DNA of 64,000 nt from the NCBI RefSeq assembly GCF_943590815.1, contig NZ_CALSBS010000003.1, positions 62,001-126,000 on the forward strand, read 5' to 3'. The stretch comes from Pseudocitrobacter vendiensis (GTDB taxonomy: Bacteria; Pseudomonadota; Gammaproteobacteria; Enterobacterales; Enterobacteriaceae). The translations under genes and the position numbers were made by a program. Shown here piece after piece: positions 1 to 10,066 of the stretch. Within the stretch, counting starts at the first letter, position 1. Each line of letters begins with the position of its first letter. The notes below the pieces were generated by a model that worked only from the letters and a program-made list of their open reading frames with translations, was not told where the DNA came from and did no database searches.

Positions 1-730
1 CAATTAGCGCGCCGTTGCCTTTTACGCGAGTCATATTAACGATAAGCGTACCGTCGGGTTTCAGTTCCCATAGCAAACGGCGCCCTTGCGGTAAATCCTC
101 TACATTTTCATAGTGATAACATCCATCAGGCAACGCCGCCTGTACCGGACTGCCGGTATTCTGCATCTGGAACATCAGCGTCATCGGCTGTGTTAAGCCA
201 TCTTCATCGCGCCCGGTTTCATAAGGGGCTCCAGCGGCGATGGCGACTTCCGCATTGCCGGTGCAATCAATCACTACGCGACCTTTTAGCGTTTTCACGC
301 CTTCCCGCGTTTTCACGATCACCGCGTTCACCGTACCGTTCTCCACTACCGGTGCGATAAAATCGGTGTGATAAAGCAGCTGAATATTTTCCTGCTCAAT
401 CATCCTGTTCAGGTGGTAGCGTAGCAGCAGAGGATTGAACTGAATTTTGAGTTTCTCTGGCTGCGTGTTTTGCAGCAAAAAATCGGGGCGAATGGCGGTA
501 ATAATTTCCCGATAAATCCCGGTCAGATTACCAATCGTCATAAAAATACTAACCGTACCAAGGGTAGCCATTCCCCCCGGTTGCCCGGAACGTTCAACCA
601 GAATGACACTCGCACCGCTGCGAGCTGCGGAAATTGCCGCGGCGACGCCCGCTGGCCCGGCGCCGACCACGATAACGTCCGCTTCAGCATAAAGAGGGGC
701 TTCCAGCAAAATTTGCGTTGTTCCTGACAT
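1..730 (-). CDS. FAD-dependent oxidoreductase, C-terminus cut by window edge
   Basis: The gene starts at 728-730 (ATG on the minus strand) and runs off the left edge, leaving about 243 codons. The N-terminus carries a dinucleotide-binding motif, VIVVGAGPAGVAAAISAA, followed by an acidic-end strand (ILVER) and GGMATLGTV. A later VVIDCTGNAEVAIAAGAPYE stretch is typical of the FAD_oxidored family (PF12831-like). It starts 9 bp after the stop of the upstream PTS permease, so the two are probably one operon, suggesting a role in processing the imported compound. The substrate cannot be told from the sequence. Confidence 0.8.
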   Translation of the reverse strand, partial: MSGTTQILLEAPLYAEADVIVVGAGPAGVAAAISAARSGASVILVERSGQPGGMATLGTVSIFMTIGNLTGIYREIITAIRPDFLLQNTQPEKLKIQFNPLLLRYHLNRMIEQENIQLLYHTDFIAPVVENGTVNAVIVKTREGVKTLKGRVVIDCTGNAEVAIAAGAPYETGRDEDGLTQPMTLMFQMQNTGSPVQAALPDGCYHYENVEDLPQGRRLLWELKPDGTLIVNMTRVKGNGALI

Positions 731-739
731 CTCTCTTCC

Positions 740-2371
740 TTACGCCGTTTCAACGACGCTATCAAAGGCATCGCGATATTCGCTCACGCGCATGCCAAAA
801 ATAATATGAAATTCATCCGGGGCAGGATGTGTCACGCCGAGCGCATCGGTGATGGTTTTCATTCCGTTCATATCGACTTGCTGTGGGGAAATAATTTTGA
901 TACGCAGACGGGAAATACAGTTGTTAATTTCCTTTATATTTCCTTTACCACCCAGTTTTTCCAGGATCTCTTTCGCGACATCATCAGTAGAGGCATTTTG
1001 TCGTATGAGTTTTGATGATCGAATTTCCAGTTCTTTTACCGCGTCAGTATCTTCGGTACCCTCACGACCCGGTGTCGGAATATTGAATTTCTCAATATAC
1101 CATTTAAAGGTAAAAAGGTAGATGAAGAACAACGCAATACCGAGAAGCACAATCGGTATCCATGTCGATTTATGACCCTGTAATATACCGTTGAAGAGAA
1201 TTTCAATTAATGTGCTGCCGCCAAGATAAGATGTATTTGTTGCATCGAGAATAGCGAAAGAGAGCCCCTGCAATGTGCAATCGATTAAAAATAGCGGTGG
1301 CGCGAGGAACATATACATAAAAGTAAATGGCTCGACGACGCCAGCAAACATTGCCGCAACAGCAGCCGAGATAGCTACCGTTTTTACGCGCTGGCGATCT
1401 TTTGCCGCCAGCCAGATACCGATAAGCGCACCGGGAATACCAAACACTTTACCAGGCGTATCGCCCTGACCCAGCCATAACCGGGTAATTTGATGGATGT
1501 TCTCGCTAAAATCCGGCGTGGCAAGCGCCGCAACGGTAATGGCTTTTGTGCCAACGTACGTCTGTCCACCAATCTCAAGCGTGCCGCCGACCGGCGTGTA
1601 ATGCACCAGTGAATACCAGACATGCTGTAGCCCGGTCGGCAACAGCAGTTTTTCAATAAACCCAAACATAAACGAACCGAATATTCCGGCCTTCGCCAGC
1701 GCTGAAGCTGCATAATATAGCCCGCCGCCAATCCACGGCCAGACGAACGGAATTAGCAAACCAATCACTAATCCGCTAAGACCTGCAAGAATAGGTGGGA
1801 GATGTCGACCTTGATAAAAACCGAAGATTAACGGTAGCTTACGCGTGCTGTTGTGATTTGTTATCGCAGCAGCCAGTGCGCCAATCAGGATTCCACCCAG
1901 AACACCGGTATCCACGGTTTGGATGCCCAGCACGACGTTTTGCATTGCCTGGCGCATTGCCATGGTTTGCGATATCGCCAGTACGTTACTTTGTGTGTTT
2001 ACGGCTACATCCGGTTTCAACAGCATTCCGGCGGCATTAAGCATTAATCCGGAAAAAACCAGCATGAAGATGTAGCCAATAAGTGCTGAAAGCGCCGCGG
2101 TCTCTTTCTTACCTTTTTCCGCCATACCAATGGCGATAGAAAGGCAGAATATCAGTGGCATATAAGCAATAATCACCATTCCGGTTTGTGTCAGGAGGTT
2201 AGCGATAAACGCAATAACCGGTGATTGAAGCCAGGGTAGATCGGCAGCGAAGTGCGGATTTTTAAGTACCGCACCTATTGATAATAATAATGCAAAGCAG
2301 CTCATTACCGCGACGGCAGGAATAAATGAGCGACCGAGCGCAGAGAAATAGTCCTGTAATTTCGCTCTCAT
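740..2371 (-). CDS. PTS transporter, fused IIC-IIB, glucose/alpha-glucoside type
   Basis: This 543-residue protein has about 410 residues of hydrophobic IIC domain followed by a linker and a C-terminal IIB domain. The phosphorylated cysteine is Cys485 in the motif INNCISRLRI. Conserved IIC segments include LLPTGLQHVWYSLVHYTPVGG and the VVEPFTFMYMF loop. It should import and phosphorylate a sugar, taking the phosphate from a separate IIA protein; no IIA is visible here. The adjacent oxidoreductase gene and an upstream LacI-type palindrome at 2506-2521 suggest a small regulated sugar operon. The sugar is unknown; family resemblance is to MalX, GlvC and PtsG-type permeases. Confidence 0.85.
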   Translation of the reverse strand: MRAKLQDYFSALGRSFIPAVAVMSCFALLLSIGAVLKNPHFAADLPWLQSPVIAFIANLLTQTGMVIIAYMPLIFCLSIAIGMAEKGKKETAALSALIGYIFMLVFSGLMLNAAGMLLKPDVAVNTQSNVLAISQTMAMRQAMQNVVLGIQTVDTGVLGGILIGALAAAITNHNSTRKLPLIFGFYQGRHLPPILAGLSGLVIGLLIPFVWPWIGGGLYYAASALAKAGIFGSFMFGFIEKLLLPTGLQHVWYSLVHYTPVGGTLEIGGQTYVGTKAITVAALATPDFSENIHQITRLWLGQGDTPGKVFGIPGALIGIWLAAKDRQRVKTVAISAAVAAMFAGVVEPFTFMYMFLAPPLFLIDCTLQGLSFAILDATNTSYLGGSTLIEILFNGILQGHKSTWIPIVLLGIALFFIYLFTFKWYIEKFNIPTPGREGTEDTDAVKELEIRSSKLIRQNASTDDVAKEILEKLGGKGNIKEINNCISRLRIKIISPQQVDMNGMKTITDALGVTHPAPDEFHIIFGMRVSEYRDAFDSVVETA

Positions 2372-2505
2372 GGAATCATCCGTTATTTGAATGGCTGATA
2401 ATATCTTGATGTCTTATAATCAACTTAATTAATATCTTTATTGTGAATGTGTTTTGATTGCTAATATTTATTAGTAAAGAGTATCAGCCGTAATAAAAAG
2501 AGTGA

Positions 2506-2521
2506 AAGGGAACGTTCCCTT
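2506..2521. promoter_or_regulatory. LacI-family type operator palindrome
   Basis: AAGGGAACGTTCCCTT is a perfect 16-bp palindrome with the central CG typical of LacI/GalR-family operators. It lies about 135 bp upstream of the PTS IIC-IIB start on the minus strand and about 120 bp upstream of yidB on the plus strand. Control of the PTS operon by a regulator encoded outside the window is the likely role; this is inference. Confidence 0.5.
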
Positions 2522-2637
2522 ATTTCGTTGGCGATCACAAAAATTCCCATAAATGTTTCATGGACAATAACCCAACACGCCTTCCACACTGACCTATACT
2601 TCTCTCATTATGTATTCACCACTAAAAGGAGTGGAAA

Positions 2638-3039
2638 ATGGGACTTTTTGATGAAGTTGTCGGCTCGTTTCTGAACGGCGACGCCGGGAAGTATCAGGCT
2701 ATCCTGAACTGGGTGAACGAGCAGGGCGGCATTCAGGCATTGCTGCAAAAACTGCAAAACGGTGGGTTGGGTGACATTCTGTCCACGTGGATTAGCAATC
2801 AGCACAGCAACCAGCCGGTGAGTGGCGATCAGCTTGAATCGGCATTGGGCACGCCAGCGGTCTCCGATCTCGGCCAAAAACTGGGTATCGATACCGGTTC
2901 TGCATCGACTATGTTGGCGGAATATCTGCCGAAAGTCATAGATGCGCTCTCGCCGCAGGGCGAAGTTGAACCGCAGGCGCATAACGATTTACTTAGTGCA
3001 GGAATGGATCTTCTGAAAAGCGGCAAACTTTTCGGCTAA
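2638..3039 (+). CDS. yidB: YidB family protein (DUF937)
   Basis: A 133-residue soluble protein starting MGLFDEVVGSFLNG, with an AAAAGGAG ribosome-binding site just upstream. It matches the YidB/DUF937 family in length, in its glycine-rich N-terminus and in the GIDTGSASTMLAEYLPKVIDALSPQGEV segment. No enzymatic motif or signal peptide is visible and the function is unknown. It is followed by yidA on the same strand, as in K-12. Confidence 0.9.
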   Translation: MGLFDEVVGSFLNGDAGKYQAILNWVNEQGGIQALLQKLQNGGLGDILSTWISNQHSNQPVSGDQLESALGTPAVSDLGQKLGIDTGSASTMLAEYLPKVIDALSPQGEVEPQAHNDLLSAGMDLLKSGKLFG

Positions 3040-3160
3040 CTACGCAACAAAAGGGGAGCACGCCAGGCGCGTTGCATCCCCGTTTTAACCCGTCACGGCT
3101 GCTGTTTTTTGAGCGGAATCGCGTTAGCATGAGGAAGGACTCATCTAACCTGGGGTATTC

Positions 3161-3973
3161 ATGGCTATCAAACTTATTGCAATCGACATGGACGGAACCT
3201 TGCTGTTGCCGGACCATACCATCTCTCCTGCTGTCAAAAAGGCGATCGCCGACGCGCGTGCGCGTGGCGTTAACGTGGTGCTGACCACGGGTCGCCCATA
3301 CGCAGGCGTGCATAGCTATCTGAAAGAGCTGCACATGGAACAGCCGGGCGATTACTGCATCACCTACAACGGTGCGCTGGTGCAGAAAGCGGGTGATGGC
3401 AGCACGGTGGCGCAAACCGCACTGGGCTATGACGACTATCGCTATCTGGAACAGCTTGCGCGCGAAGTGGGCTCGCACTTCCACGCCCTCGATCGCAATA
3501 CGCTATATACCGCCAACCGCGACATCAGCTATTACACGGTGCATGAATCCTACGTTGCGACAATCCCGCTGGTCTTCTGCGAAGCCGATAAAATGGACCC
3601 GGCGACGCAGTTCCTGAAAGTGATGATGATTGATGAGCCTGCCATCCTGGATAAAGCGATTGCGAAAATTCCGGCGGAAGTGAAAGAGAAGTACACCGTG
3701 CTGAAAAGTGCGCCGTACTTCCTCGAAATCCTCGATAAACGCGTCAATAAAGGCACTGGCGTGAAATCACTGGCCGATGCGCTGGGCATTAAAGCGGAAG
3801 AGATTATGGCAATCGGCGATCAGGAAAACGACATCGCCATGATTGAATTCGCCGGTGTCGGCGTGGCGATGGATAACGCTATTCCATCGGTAAAAGAGGC
3901 CGCGAACTTTGTCACTAAATCCAACCTTGAAGATGGCGTGGCCTACGCCATTGAAAAGTTTGCGCTGAATTAA
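3161..3973 (+). CDS. yidA: HAD-type sugar-phosphate phosphatase YidA
   Basis: A 270-residue HAD-superfamily (Cof type) phosphatase that hydrolyses sugar phosphates in the cytoplasm. Motif I is AIDMDGTLL with the nucleophile Asp9 and the acid/base Asp11. Motif II is VLTTGRP, and the late motif GDQENDIAMIEFAG supplies the Mg2+-binding aspartates. Length and sequence agree with E. coli YidA. A rho-independent terminator follows directly at 3994-4020. Confidence 0.95.
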   Translation: MAIKLIAIDMDGTLLLPDHTISPAVKKAIADARARGVNVVLTTGRPYAGVHSYLKELHMEQPGDYCITYNGALVQKAGDGSTVAQTALGYDDYRYLEQLAREVGSHFHALDRNTLYTANRDISYYTVHESYVATIPLVFCEADKMDPATQFLKVMMIDEPAILDKAIAKIPAEVKEKYTVLKSAPYFLEILDKRVNKGTGVKSLADALGIKAEEIMAIGDQENDIAMIEFAGVGVAMDNAIPSVKEAANFVTKSNLEDGVAYAIEKFALN

Positions 3974-3993
3974 GCACACACCCTACCTGATCC

Positions 3994-4020
3994 AAACCCG
4001 CATCCGATGCGGGTTTTTTT
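3994..4020 (+). terminator. Rho-independent terminator after yidA
   Basis: CCCGCATCCGATGCGGG forms a GC-rich hairpin directly followed by eight T residues. It starts 20 bp after the yidA stop codon and separates yidA from the dgo operon. Confidence 0.9.
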
Positions 4021-4080
4021 TATCTGATTTTCTCCATTCTTAACATTTTTCTTACGGATTGTCTTTTTTGTGATCTAAAT

Positions 4081-4110
4081 TGTAGTACAACACAGTGTTG
4101 TTGTACTACA
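4081..4110. promoter_or_regulatory. DgoR operator (perfect inverted repeat)
   Basis: TGTAGTACAACA and its exact reverse complement TGTTGTACTACA flank a 6-bp spacer. A related half site, TTGTAGTGCAA, follows at 4144-4154. The position upstream of dgoR and the symmetry fit a FadR-type GntR operator used by DgoR for autoregulation and D-galactonate control of the operon. That DgoR is the binder is inference from position. Confidence 0.75.
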
Positions 4111-4219
4111 TTGAACGCATGCGATGACAAAAAACACTCACTCTTGTAGTGCAAAAGTGAGGAGAAAGTCAGCGATCGCGGTAAAGTAGAGTGGTACATC
4201 CAGAGCATAAGGACTCTCC

Positions 4220-4909
4220 ATGACTCTCAACAAAACCGATCGCATCGTTATCACGCTGGGGAAACAAATCGTCAGCGGTAAGTACGTACCGGGTTCGGCA
4301 CTTCCGGCGGAAGCTGAACTCTGCGAGGAGTTTGAAACCTCGCGCAACATCATTCGTGAAGTCTTTCGCTCGCTGATGGCTAAGCGGTTGATAGAAATGA
4401 AACGTTATCGTGGGGCATTCATTGCGCCGCGTAACCAGTGGAACTACCTCGACACCGAGGTGCTGCAGTGGGTGCTGGAAAACGACTACGACCCTCGACT
4501 CATCAGTGCGATGAGTGAAGTGCGAAATCTGGTGGAACCCGCTATCGCGCGTTGGGCGGCTGAACGGGCAACGTCCAGCGATCTGGCGCTGATTGAATCG
4601 GCGCTGAACGATATGGTCGCGAATAACCAGGATCGTGACGCATTTAACGAAGCGGATATCCGCTATCACGAAGCGGTGCTGCAATCGGTACACAACCCGG
4701 TTTTACAACAGCTTAGCATCGCGATTAGCTCGCTACAGCGGGCAGTATTTGAACGTACCTGGATGGGAGATGAGGCCAACATGCCGCAAACCCTCCAGGA
4801 ACATAAAGCGCTGTTTGATGCGATACGGCATCAGGACGGCAATGCGGCAGAGCAGGCGGCACTCACGATGATCGCCAGCTCGACACGAAGGTTGAAGGAA
4901 ATCACATGA
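4220..4909 (+). CDS. dgoR: DgoR, GntR/FadR-family repressor of D-galactonate genes
   Basis: A 229-residue regulator with an N-terminal winged helix (DRIVITLGKQIVSG...LPAEAELCEEFETSRNIIREVFRSL) and a C-terminal all-helical FCD effector domain. It represses the dgo operon until D-galactonate is present. It is the first gene of the operon, overlaps dgoK by 4 bp (ATGA) and follows a perfect inverted-repeat operator. Length equals that of E. coli DgoR. Confidence 0.93.
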   Translation: MTLNKTDRIVITLGKQIVSGKYVPGSALPAEAELCEEFETSRNIIREVFRSLMAKRLIEMKRYRGAFIAPRNQWNYLDTEVLQWVLENDYDPRLISAMSEVRNLVEPAIARWAAERATSSDLALIESALNDMVANNQDRDAFNEADIRYHEAVLQSVHNPVLQQLSIAISSLQRAVFERTWMGDEANMPQTLQEHKALFDAIRHQDGNAAEQAALTMIASSTRRLKEIT

Positions 4910-5784
4910 CATCTCGCTATATCGCAATTGACTGGGGATCGACCAATCTGCGCGCCTGGCTTTATCAGGGCGAGCAATGTCTGGAAAGCAGGCAATCTGA
5001 AGCAGGTGTCACGCGCCTGAACGGGAAATCTCCTGACGCGGTGTTAGCAGAGGTCACACAAAACTGGCGTGAAAGCGGAACGCCAGTGGTTATGGCTGGA
5101 ATGGTGGGAAGCAATGTGGGCTGGAAGATGGCGCCCTATCTCCCCGTTCCTGCTTTTTTTTCAACAATTGGCGAGACGTTAACGTCCGTTGGCGACAATA
5201 TCTGGATTATTCCCGGATTATGCGTTTCTCGCGACGATAACAAAAACGTGATGCGCGGAGAGGAGACACAACTACTCGGCGCACGCACGCTTTCGCCTTC
5301 CTCTCTTTATGTCATGCCCGGCACGCACTGCAAATGGGTAAAAGCCGATCGTACACAGGTTCACGATTTTCGCACCGTAATGACCGGAGAATTGCACCAT
5401 TTGCTGTTGAATCACTCCCTGATTGGCGCGGGATTACCCCCGCAGGAGAGCGCTCCCGGCGCTTTTGCCGCCGGTCTTGAGCGTGGCCTTAACGCCCCTG
5501 CTGTTTTGCCGCAGCTTTTTGAAGTTCGCGCCTCGCACGTACTGGGAACGCTTCCCCGCGAGCAGGTGAGTGAATTTCTCTCTGGCCTGCTGATTGGCGC
5601 GGAAGTCGCCAGTATGCGTGACGACCTTACGTGTCAGCAGGTTATCACCATCGTTGCAGGCACTGCGCTGTCGTCGCGTTATCAGCAGGCATTTCACGCA
5701 GTGGGTCAGCAGACAAATGTTGTCAGCGGCGATACCGCATTTCAGGCAGGCATAAGGAGCATCGCTCATGCAGTGGCAAACTAA
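4906..5784 (+). CDS. dgoK: 2-dehydro-3-deoxygalactonokinase
   Basis: A 292-residue kinase that phosphorylates 2-keto-3-deoxy-galactonate to the 6-phosphate in D-galactonate breakdown. The N-terminus IAIDWGSTNLRAWLY is the phosphate-1 loop of the DgoK/actin-like fold. VMPGTHCKWV and MTGELHHLLL are typical DgoK segments. It overlaps dgoR by 4 bp and dgoA by 17 bp, so translation is probably coupled. Confidence 0.94.
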   Translation: MTSRYIAIDWGSTNLRAWLYQGEQCLESRQSEAGVTRLNGKSPDAVLAEVTQNWRESGTPVVMAGMVGSNVGWKMAPYLPVPAFFSTIGETLTSVGDNIWIIPGLCVSRDDNKNVMRGEETQLLGARTLSPSSLYVMPGTHCKWVKADRTQVHDFRTVMTGELHHLLLNHSLIGAGLPPQESAPGAFAAGLERGLNAPAVLPQLFEVRASHVLGTLPREQVSEFLSGLLIGAEVASMRDDLTCQQVITIVAGTALSSRYQQAFHAVGQQTNVVSGDTAFQAGIRSIAHAVAN

Positions 5785-6385
5785 ACTACCGCTTATCGCA
5801 ATACTGCGCGGCATTACGCCGGATGAAGCACTCGAACACGTTGGTGCGGTGATTGACGCAGGATTTGACGCCGTCGAGATCCCGCTTAATTCCCCTGAAT
5901 GGGAGAGAAGCATTCCGGCCGTTGTGGATGCGTATGGGCAAAAAGCGCTGATTGGCGCCGGAACGGTACTCAAACCTGAACAGGTTGATGTACTTGCCAG
6001 AATGGGTTGCAAGCTTATCGTCACCCCTAACATTCACACCGATGTTATCCGCCGCGCGGTGAGTCACGGCATGACGGTGTGTCCTGGCTGCGCGACAGCG
6101 ACGGAAGCGTTTAGCGCCCTTGAAGCCGGCGCGCAGGCGCTGAAAGTTTTTCCCTCCTCTGCTTTCGGACCGGAATACATCAAAGCGTTGAAAGCGGTAC
6201 TTCCGCCTGATGTCCCCGTTTTTGCTGTGGGGGGCGTGACGCCGGAGAATCTGACGCAGTGGATCCACGCGGGGTGTGCTGGCGCGGGGTTAGGAAGCGA
6301 TCTCTATCGCGCCGGGCAATCCGTTGAGCGTACCGCGCAGCAGGCAGTAGCATTTGTTAAGGCATATCGAGAGGCAGTGAAATGA
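5768..6385 (+). CDS. dgoA: 2-dehydro-3-deoxy-6-phosphogalactonate aldolase
   Basis: A 205-residue class I aldolase of the KDPG/KDPGal family that splits KDPGal into pyruvate and glyceraldehyde 3-phosphate. The Schiff-base lysine is Lys126 in ALKVFPSS, and Glu37 (AVEIPLNSP) is the expected general acid/base. The phosphate-binding loop is AVGGVTPEN. The gene overlaps dgoK and has a 4-bp ATGA overlap with dgoD. Confidence 0.94.
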   Translation: MQWQTKLPLIAILRGITPDEALEHVGAVIDAGFDAVEIPLNSPEWERSIPAVVDAYGQKALIGAGTVLKPEQVDVLARMGCKLIVTPNIHTDVIRRAVSHGMTVCPGCATATEAFSALEAGAQALKVFPSSAFGPEYIKALKAVLPPDVPVFAVGGVTPENLTQWIHAGCAGAGLGSDLYRAGQSVERTAQQAVAFVKAYREAVK

Positions 6386-7530
6386 AAATTACCAAAATCA
6401 CGACGTACCGTTTACCCCCGCGCTGGATGTTCCTCAAAATCGAAACTGATGAAGGCGTTGTGGGCTGGGGCGAACCGGTCATTGAAGGGCGCGCCCGCAC
6501 GGTAGAAGCGGCGGTTCATGAACTGAGCGACTATCTGATTGGCCAGGACCCTTCGCGCATCAACGACCTGTGGCAGGTGATGTACCGCGCGGGATTTTAT
6601 CGCGGCGGCCCGATTCTGATGAGCGCCATTGCCGGGATTGACCAGGCATTATGGGATATCAAAGGCAAGGTGTTGAATGCCCCGGTCTGGCAACTGATGG
6701 GTGGGCTGGTGCGGGACAAAATCAAAGCCTACAGTTGGGTGGGCGGCGATCGTCCGGCAGATGTGATCGACGGCATTAAAACCTTGCGCGAGATTGGTTT
6801 TGATACCTTCAAACTGAACGGTTGTGAAGAAATGGGGTTGATTGATAACTCCCGCGCAGTGGATGCGGCGGTGAATACGGTGGCACAAATTCGCGAAGCC
6901 TTTGGCAATCAGATCGAGTTTGGCCTCGATTTTCACGGTCGCGTGAGCGCGCCGATGGCGAAAGTGCTGATAAAAGAGCTGGAGCCTTATCGCCCGCTGT
7001 TTATTGAAGAGCCCGTGCTGGCCGAACAGGCGGAATATTATCCGAAACTGGCGGCGCAAACCCATATTCCCATCGCGGCGGGTGAGCGTATGTTCTCGCG
7101 CTTTGAGTTTAAACGTGTGCTGGACGCGGGGGGTATTGCGATTCTACAGCCGGATCTCTCCCACGCTGGCGGTATCACCGAGTGCTACAAGATTGCCGGT
7201 ATGGCGGAAGCGTATGATGTGGCACTGGCGCCGCACTGCCCGCTTGGTCCTATTGCGCTGGCGGCCTGTCTGCACATCGACTTTGTTTCTTATAATGCGG
7301 TGCTTCAGGAACAGAGTATGGGCATTCACTACAACAAGGGCGCAGAATTACTCGACTTTGTGAAGAACAAGGATGATTTCAACATGGATGGCGGTTTCTT
7401 TAAACCGTTGATGAAACCGGGGCTTGGCGTGGATATCGACGAAGCGAAGGTGATTGAATACAGCAAAAATGCGCCAGACTGGCGCAACCCGTTGTGGCGT
7501 CATGAGGATGGCAGCGTAGCGGAGTGGTAA
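6382..7530 (+). CDS. dgoD: D-galactonate dehydratase
   Basis: A 382-residue enolase-superfamily enzyme that dehydrates D-galactonate to 2-keto-3-deoxygalactonate, the first catabolic step. Metal ligands are visible in GLDFHGR, FIEEPVL and AAGERMF; the catalytic His lies in LAPHCPLGP. The length is the same as for E. coli GalD/DgoD. It is followed 112 bp later by dgoT. Confidence 0.95.
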   Translation: MKITKITTYRLPPRWMFLKIETDEGVVGWGEPVIEGRARTVEAAVHELSDYLIGQDPSRINDLWQVMYRAGFYRGGPILMSAIAGIDQALWDIKGKVLNAPVWQLMGGLVRDKIKAYSWVGGDRPADVIDGIKTLREIGFDTFKLNGCEEMGLIDNSRAVDAAVNTVAQIREAFGNQIEFGLDFHGRVSAPMAKVLIKELEPYRPLFIEEPVLAEQAEYYPKLAAQTHIPIAAGERMFSRFEFKRVLDAGGIAILQPDLSHAGGITECYKIAGMAEAYDVALAPHCPLGPIALAACLHIDFVSYNAVLQEQSMGIHYNKGAELLDFVKNKDDFNMDGGFFKPLMKPGLGVDIDEAKVIEYSKNAPDWRNPLWRHEDGSVAEW

Positions 7531-7642
7531 TTCACATTCCGTAGACCCATCCCCTTTTAAATATAAAAAAATACACACCCTCTGTAAATTACAGGGCATG
7601 GTGAGCGGCTTCGCTATGCCCAAAATCTGGAGACAGATTGCG

Positions 7643-8935
7643 ATGGATATTTCAGTTACTGCTGCAAAACCCGGTCGTCGGCGTTATCTGACGCTGGTAA
7701 TGATCTTTATTACAGTTGTGATTTGTTACGTTGACCGCGCCAACCTGGCGGTGGCTTCAGCGCATATTCAGGAAGAGTTTGGTATTACTAAAGCAGAAAT
7801 GGGCTATGTTTTTTCGGCTTTCGCCTGGCTTTATACCTTGTGTCAGATACCTGGCGGTTGGTTTCTTGATCGCGTTGGTTCACGCCTGACTTACTTTATT
7901 GCAATATTCGGTTGGTCTGTCGCAACATTATTCCAGGGGTTTGCGACCGGGTTAATGTCGTTAATTGGTCTGCGTGCCATTACCGGTATTTTTGAAGCAC
8001 CTGCGTTCCCGACGAATAACCGTATGGTGACCAGTTGGTTTCCGGAACACGAACGCGCCTCTGCCGTTGGATTTTATACTTCAGGGCAGTTTGTCGGGCT
8101 GGCGTTCCTGACGCCGTTGCTTATCTGGATTCAGGAGATGCTGAGCTGGCACTGGGTCTTTATTATCACGGGCGGCATCGGCATTATCTGGTCGCTGATT
8201 TGGTTTAAAGTTTATCAGCCGCCGCGCCTGACGAAGGGCCTTGGCAAAGCCGAACTGGATTATATCCGCGATGGCGGTGGTCTGGTCGATGGCGATGCGC
8301 CGGTGAAAAAGTCCGATCGCAAACCGCTCACCGGCGCCGACTGGAAGTTAGTGTTCCACCGTAAACTGGTGGGGGTATACCTGGGACAATTTGCGGTTAC
8401 TTCGACACTATGGTTTTTCCTGACCTGGTTCCCGAACTATTTAACGCAGGAAAAAGGTATCACGGCGCTGAAAGCGGGTTTCATGACTACCGTACCTTTC
8501 CTGGCTGCGTTTGTTGGCGTTCTGCTTTCCGGTTGGCTGGCCGATAGACTGGTGAAAAGAGGCTTCTCACTAGGTGCGGCGCGTAAAACGCCAATTATCT
8601 GTGGATTGCTGATCTCTACTTGCATCATGGGTGCTAACTACACCAACGATCCCGTATGGATTATGGCCCTGATGGCGCTCGCGTTCTTCGGAAATGGCTT
8701 TGCCTCTATTACCTGGTCACTGGTGTCGTCACTGGCACCGATGCGCCTGATTGGCCTCACTGGTGGTGTATTTAACTTTGTTGGCGGTCTGGGAGGCATC
8801 ACGGTTCCGCTGGTGATTGGCTATCTGGCGCAGGATTATGGCTTCGGCCCTGCGCTGGTCTATATCTCTGCGGTTGCGCTAATTGGTGCGCTCTCTTACA
8901 TCCTGCTGGTGGGCGATGTAAAACGCGTCGGATAA
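7643..8935 (+). CDS. dgoT: D-galactonate transporter DgoT (MFS)
   Basis: A 430-residue major-facilitator symporter of the anion:cation symporter group, importing D-galactonate with protons. The start at 7643 ([16 protein letters not shown]) was chosen because it follows a GGAG ribosome-binding site and gives the K-12 length; an upstream in-frame start at 7598 would add 15 residues. Twelve membrane segments and the loop WFLDRVGSR are visible. The 3' end overlaps convergent cbrA by 40 bp. Confidence 0.94.
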   Translation: MDISVTAAKPGRRRYLTLVMIFITVVICYVDRANLAVASAHIQEEFGITKAEMGYVFSAFAWLYTLCQIPGGWFLDRVGSRLTYFIAIFGWSVATLFQGFATGLMSLIGLRAITGIFEAPAFPTNNRMVTSWFPEHERASAVGFYTSGQFVGLAFLTPLLIWIQEMLSWHWVFIITGGIGIIWSLIWFKVYQPPRLTKGLGKAELDYIRDGGGLVDGDAPVKKSDRKPLTGADWKLVFHRKLVGVYLGQFAVTSTLWFFLTWFPNYLTQEKGITALKAGFMTTVPFLAAFVGVLLSGWLADRLVKRGFSLGAARKTPIICGLLISTCIMGANYTNDPVWIMALMALAFFGNGFASITWSLVSSLAPMRLIGLTGGVFNFVGGLGGITVPLVIGYLAQDYGFGPALVYISAVALIGALSYILLVGDVKRVG

Positions 8936-10002
8936 TCCTCTGAGTGATTTTGTGGAATATGCGCGATACCACTTTGCATAATCCACTTTCTCAAAGCCGG
9001 TGATGTTAAACACCGGCTTTTGATTATCTTGCTGTAGAGTTTGAACCGTAATTTTCGTGTGGCACACCAGTAAGCGCGATTAGCGTTATTTGGCTCATTT
9101 AGCAGCATGTTAGACAGAATTTCTGCACTATCCAGCGCATAACTGATCCCTTCCAGCGAACTGGCGCTGATGAATCCCGCCGCTTCGCCAATCAAAAACG
9201 CGTTCTCTTTTCCGCAGACAAAATCTCCCCAGCGCGAGGGAAACAGCACCGTGCATTTCTCGCTCTTAACTGGTTCGCCGAAATGAAATGCAAAATCTGT
9301 CATCTTTGCTTTCAACGCCTCAAAGCGTGCCTGACCATCTTTCATCGGATATGCGCCGCCAAAGATAAAATAGCCGTCTTTGCTGATGCTCCATGAGTAG
9401 CAATCTGTCACGGCGTTATCGAAAATGCAGGAGTAAAACGGCACGGCGTGCGCTTCGGGGAACCACTGTTGAATGGCAACGTATTTGCGGATTTGGTGAT
9501 CCGGGTACAGATGACGCCTCACCAGGGAGTTAGCGCCGTCGGCGCCGACCAGCCAGCGGGCTGTGATGTGTTGTTCCTCACCGTTAACCTGAAACAGAAC
9601 GTGCCACAACTCCCCTTCGCGCCACACCTTTCGACATAGGGTATCGTGATGAACGGTCACCACGTCTGGAATCAATGATTTCATCCATAAATCAAAGGCA
9701 TGGCGATTAATATTGATATAGCTTCGCTGGTAATTGCGGGTCAGCCTGGCGGCAACATCGACCGTTTTAACGCTGAATATCTGTGGGTTGGCGATAACCT
9801 CAATGGGGAGGGTAATTCCGTCGCGAATAAACGCCCGTTGCGCATCCGGCGCTAACAGTCCACCGCAGGGTTTGCTGAAGCCTTCCGTGCCGCACTGACA
9901 TTTTTTATCCAGTGCGATGACACGCATTTTCCCTGCCAGTTTCCGCGCCAGCGCAGAGCCAGCAGGGCCGAGGCCGATAATCGCCACGTCAAAATGTTCC
10001 AT
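8896..10002 (-). CDS. cbrA: CbrA, FAD-dependent geranylgeranyl-reductase-like protein
   Basis: A 368-residue flavoprotein. The start [22 protein letters not shown], five codons inside the longest frame, matches the E. coli CbrA start. The GxGxxG dinucleotide motif, the [10 protein letters not shown] segment and the [25 protein letters not shown] motif are those of the geranylgeranyl reductase family. In E. coli it is linked to colicin M tolerance; the substrate is unknown. It ends with [10 protein letters not shown], encoded antisense to the dgoT C-terminus. Confidence 0.9.
   Translation of the reverse strand: MEHFDVAIIGLGPAGSALARKLAGKMRVIALDKKCQCGTEGFSKPCGGLLAPDAQRAFIRDGITLPIEVIANPQIFSVKTVDVAARLTRNYQRSYININRHAFDLWMKSLIPDVVTVHHDTLCRKVWREGELWHVLFQVNGEEQHITARWLVGADGANSLVRRHLYPDHQIRKYVAIQQWFPEAHAVPFYSCIFDNAVTDCYSWSISKDGYFIFGGAYPMKDGQARFEALKAKMTDFAFHFGEPVKSEKCTVLFPSRWGDFVCGKENAFLIGEAAGFISASSLEGISYALDSAEILSNMLLNEPNNANRAYWCATRKLRFKLYSKIIKSRCLTSPALRKWIMQSGIAHIPQNHSEDYPTRFTSPTSRM
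8993..9021 (+). terminator. Hairpin with T-run downstream of dgoT, inside cbrA
   Basis: AAAGCCGGTG and CACCGGCTTT form a 10-bp stem with a short loop and a following short T stretch on the plus strand. It sits about 60 bp after the dgoT stop but lies within the 3' coding part of the convergent cbrA gene. It is likely the dgo operon terminator; this is inference. Confidence 0.6.
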
Positions 10003-10066
10003 CTTTTTGCTCGCCAAAGTTGAGATGGCGATACGCTAATGCCTGAAAGTGAACTCTGTGTGAAGT

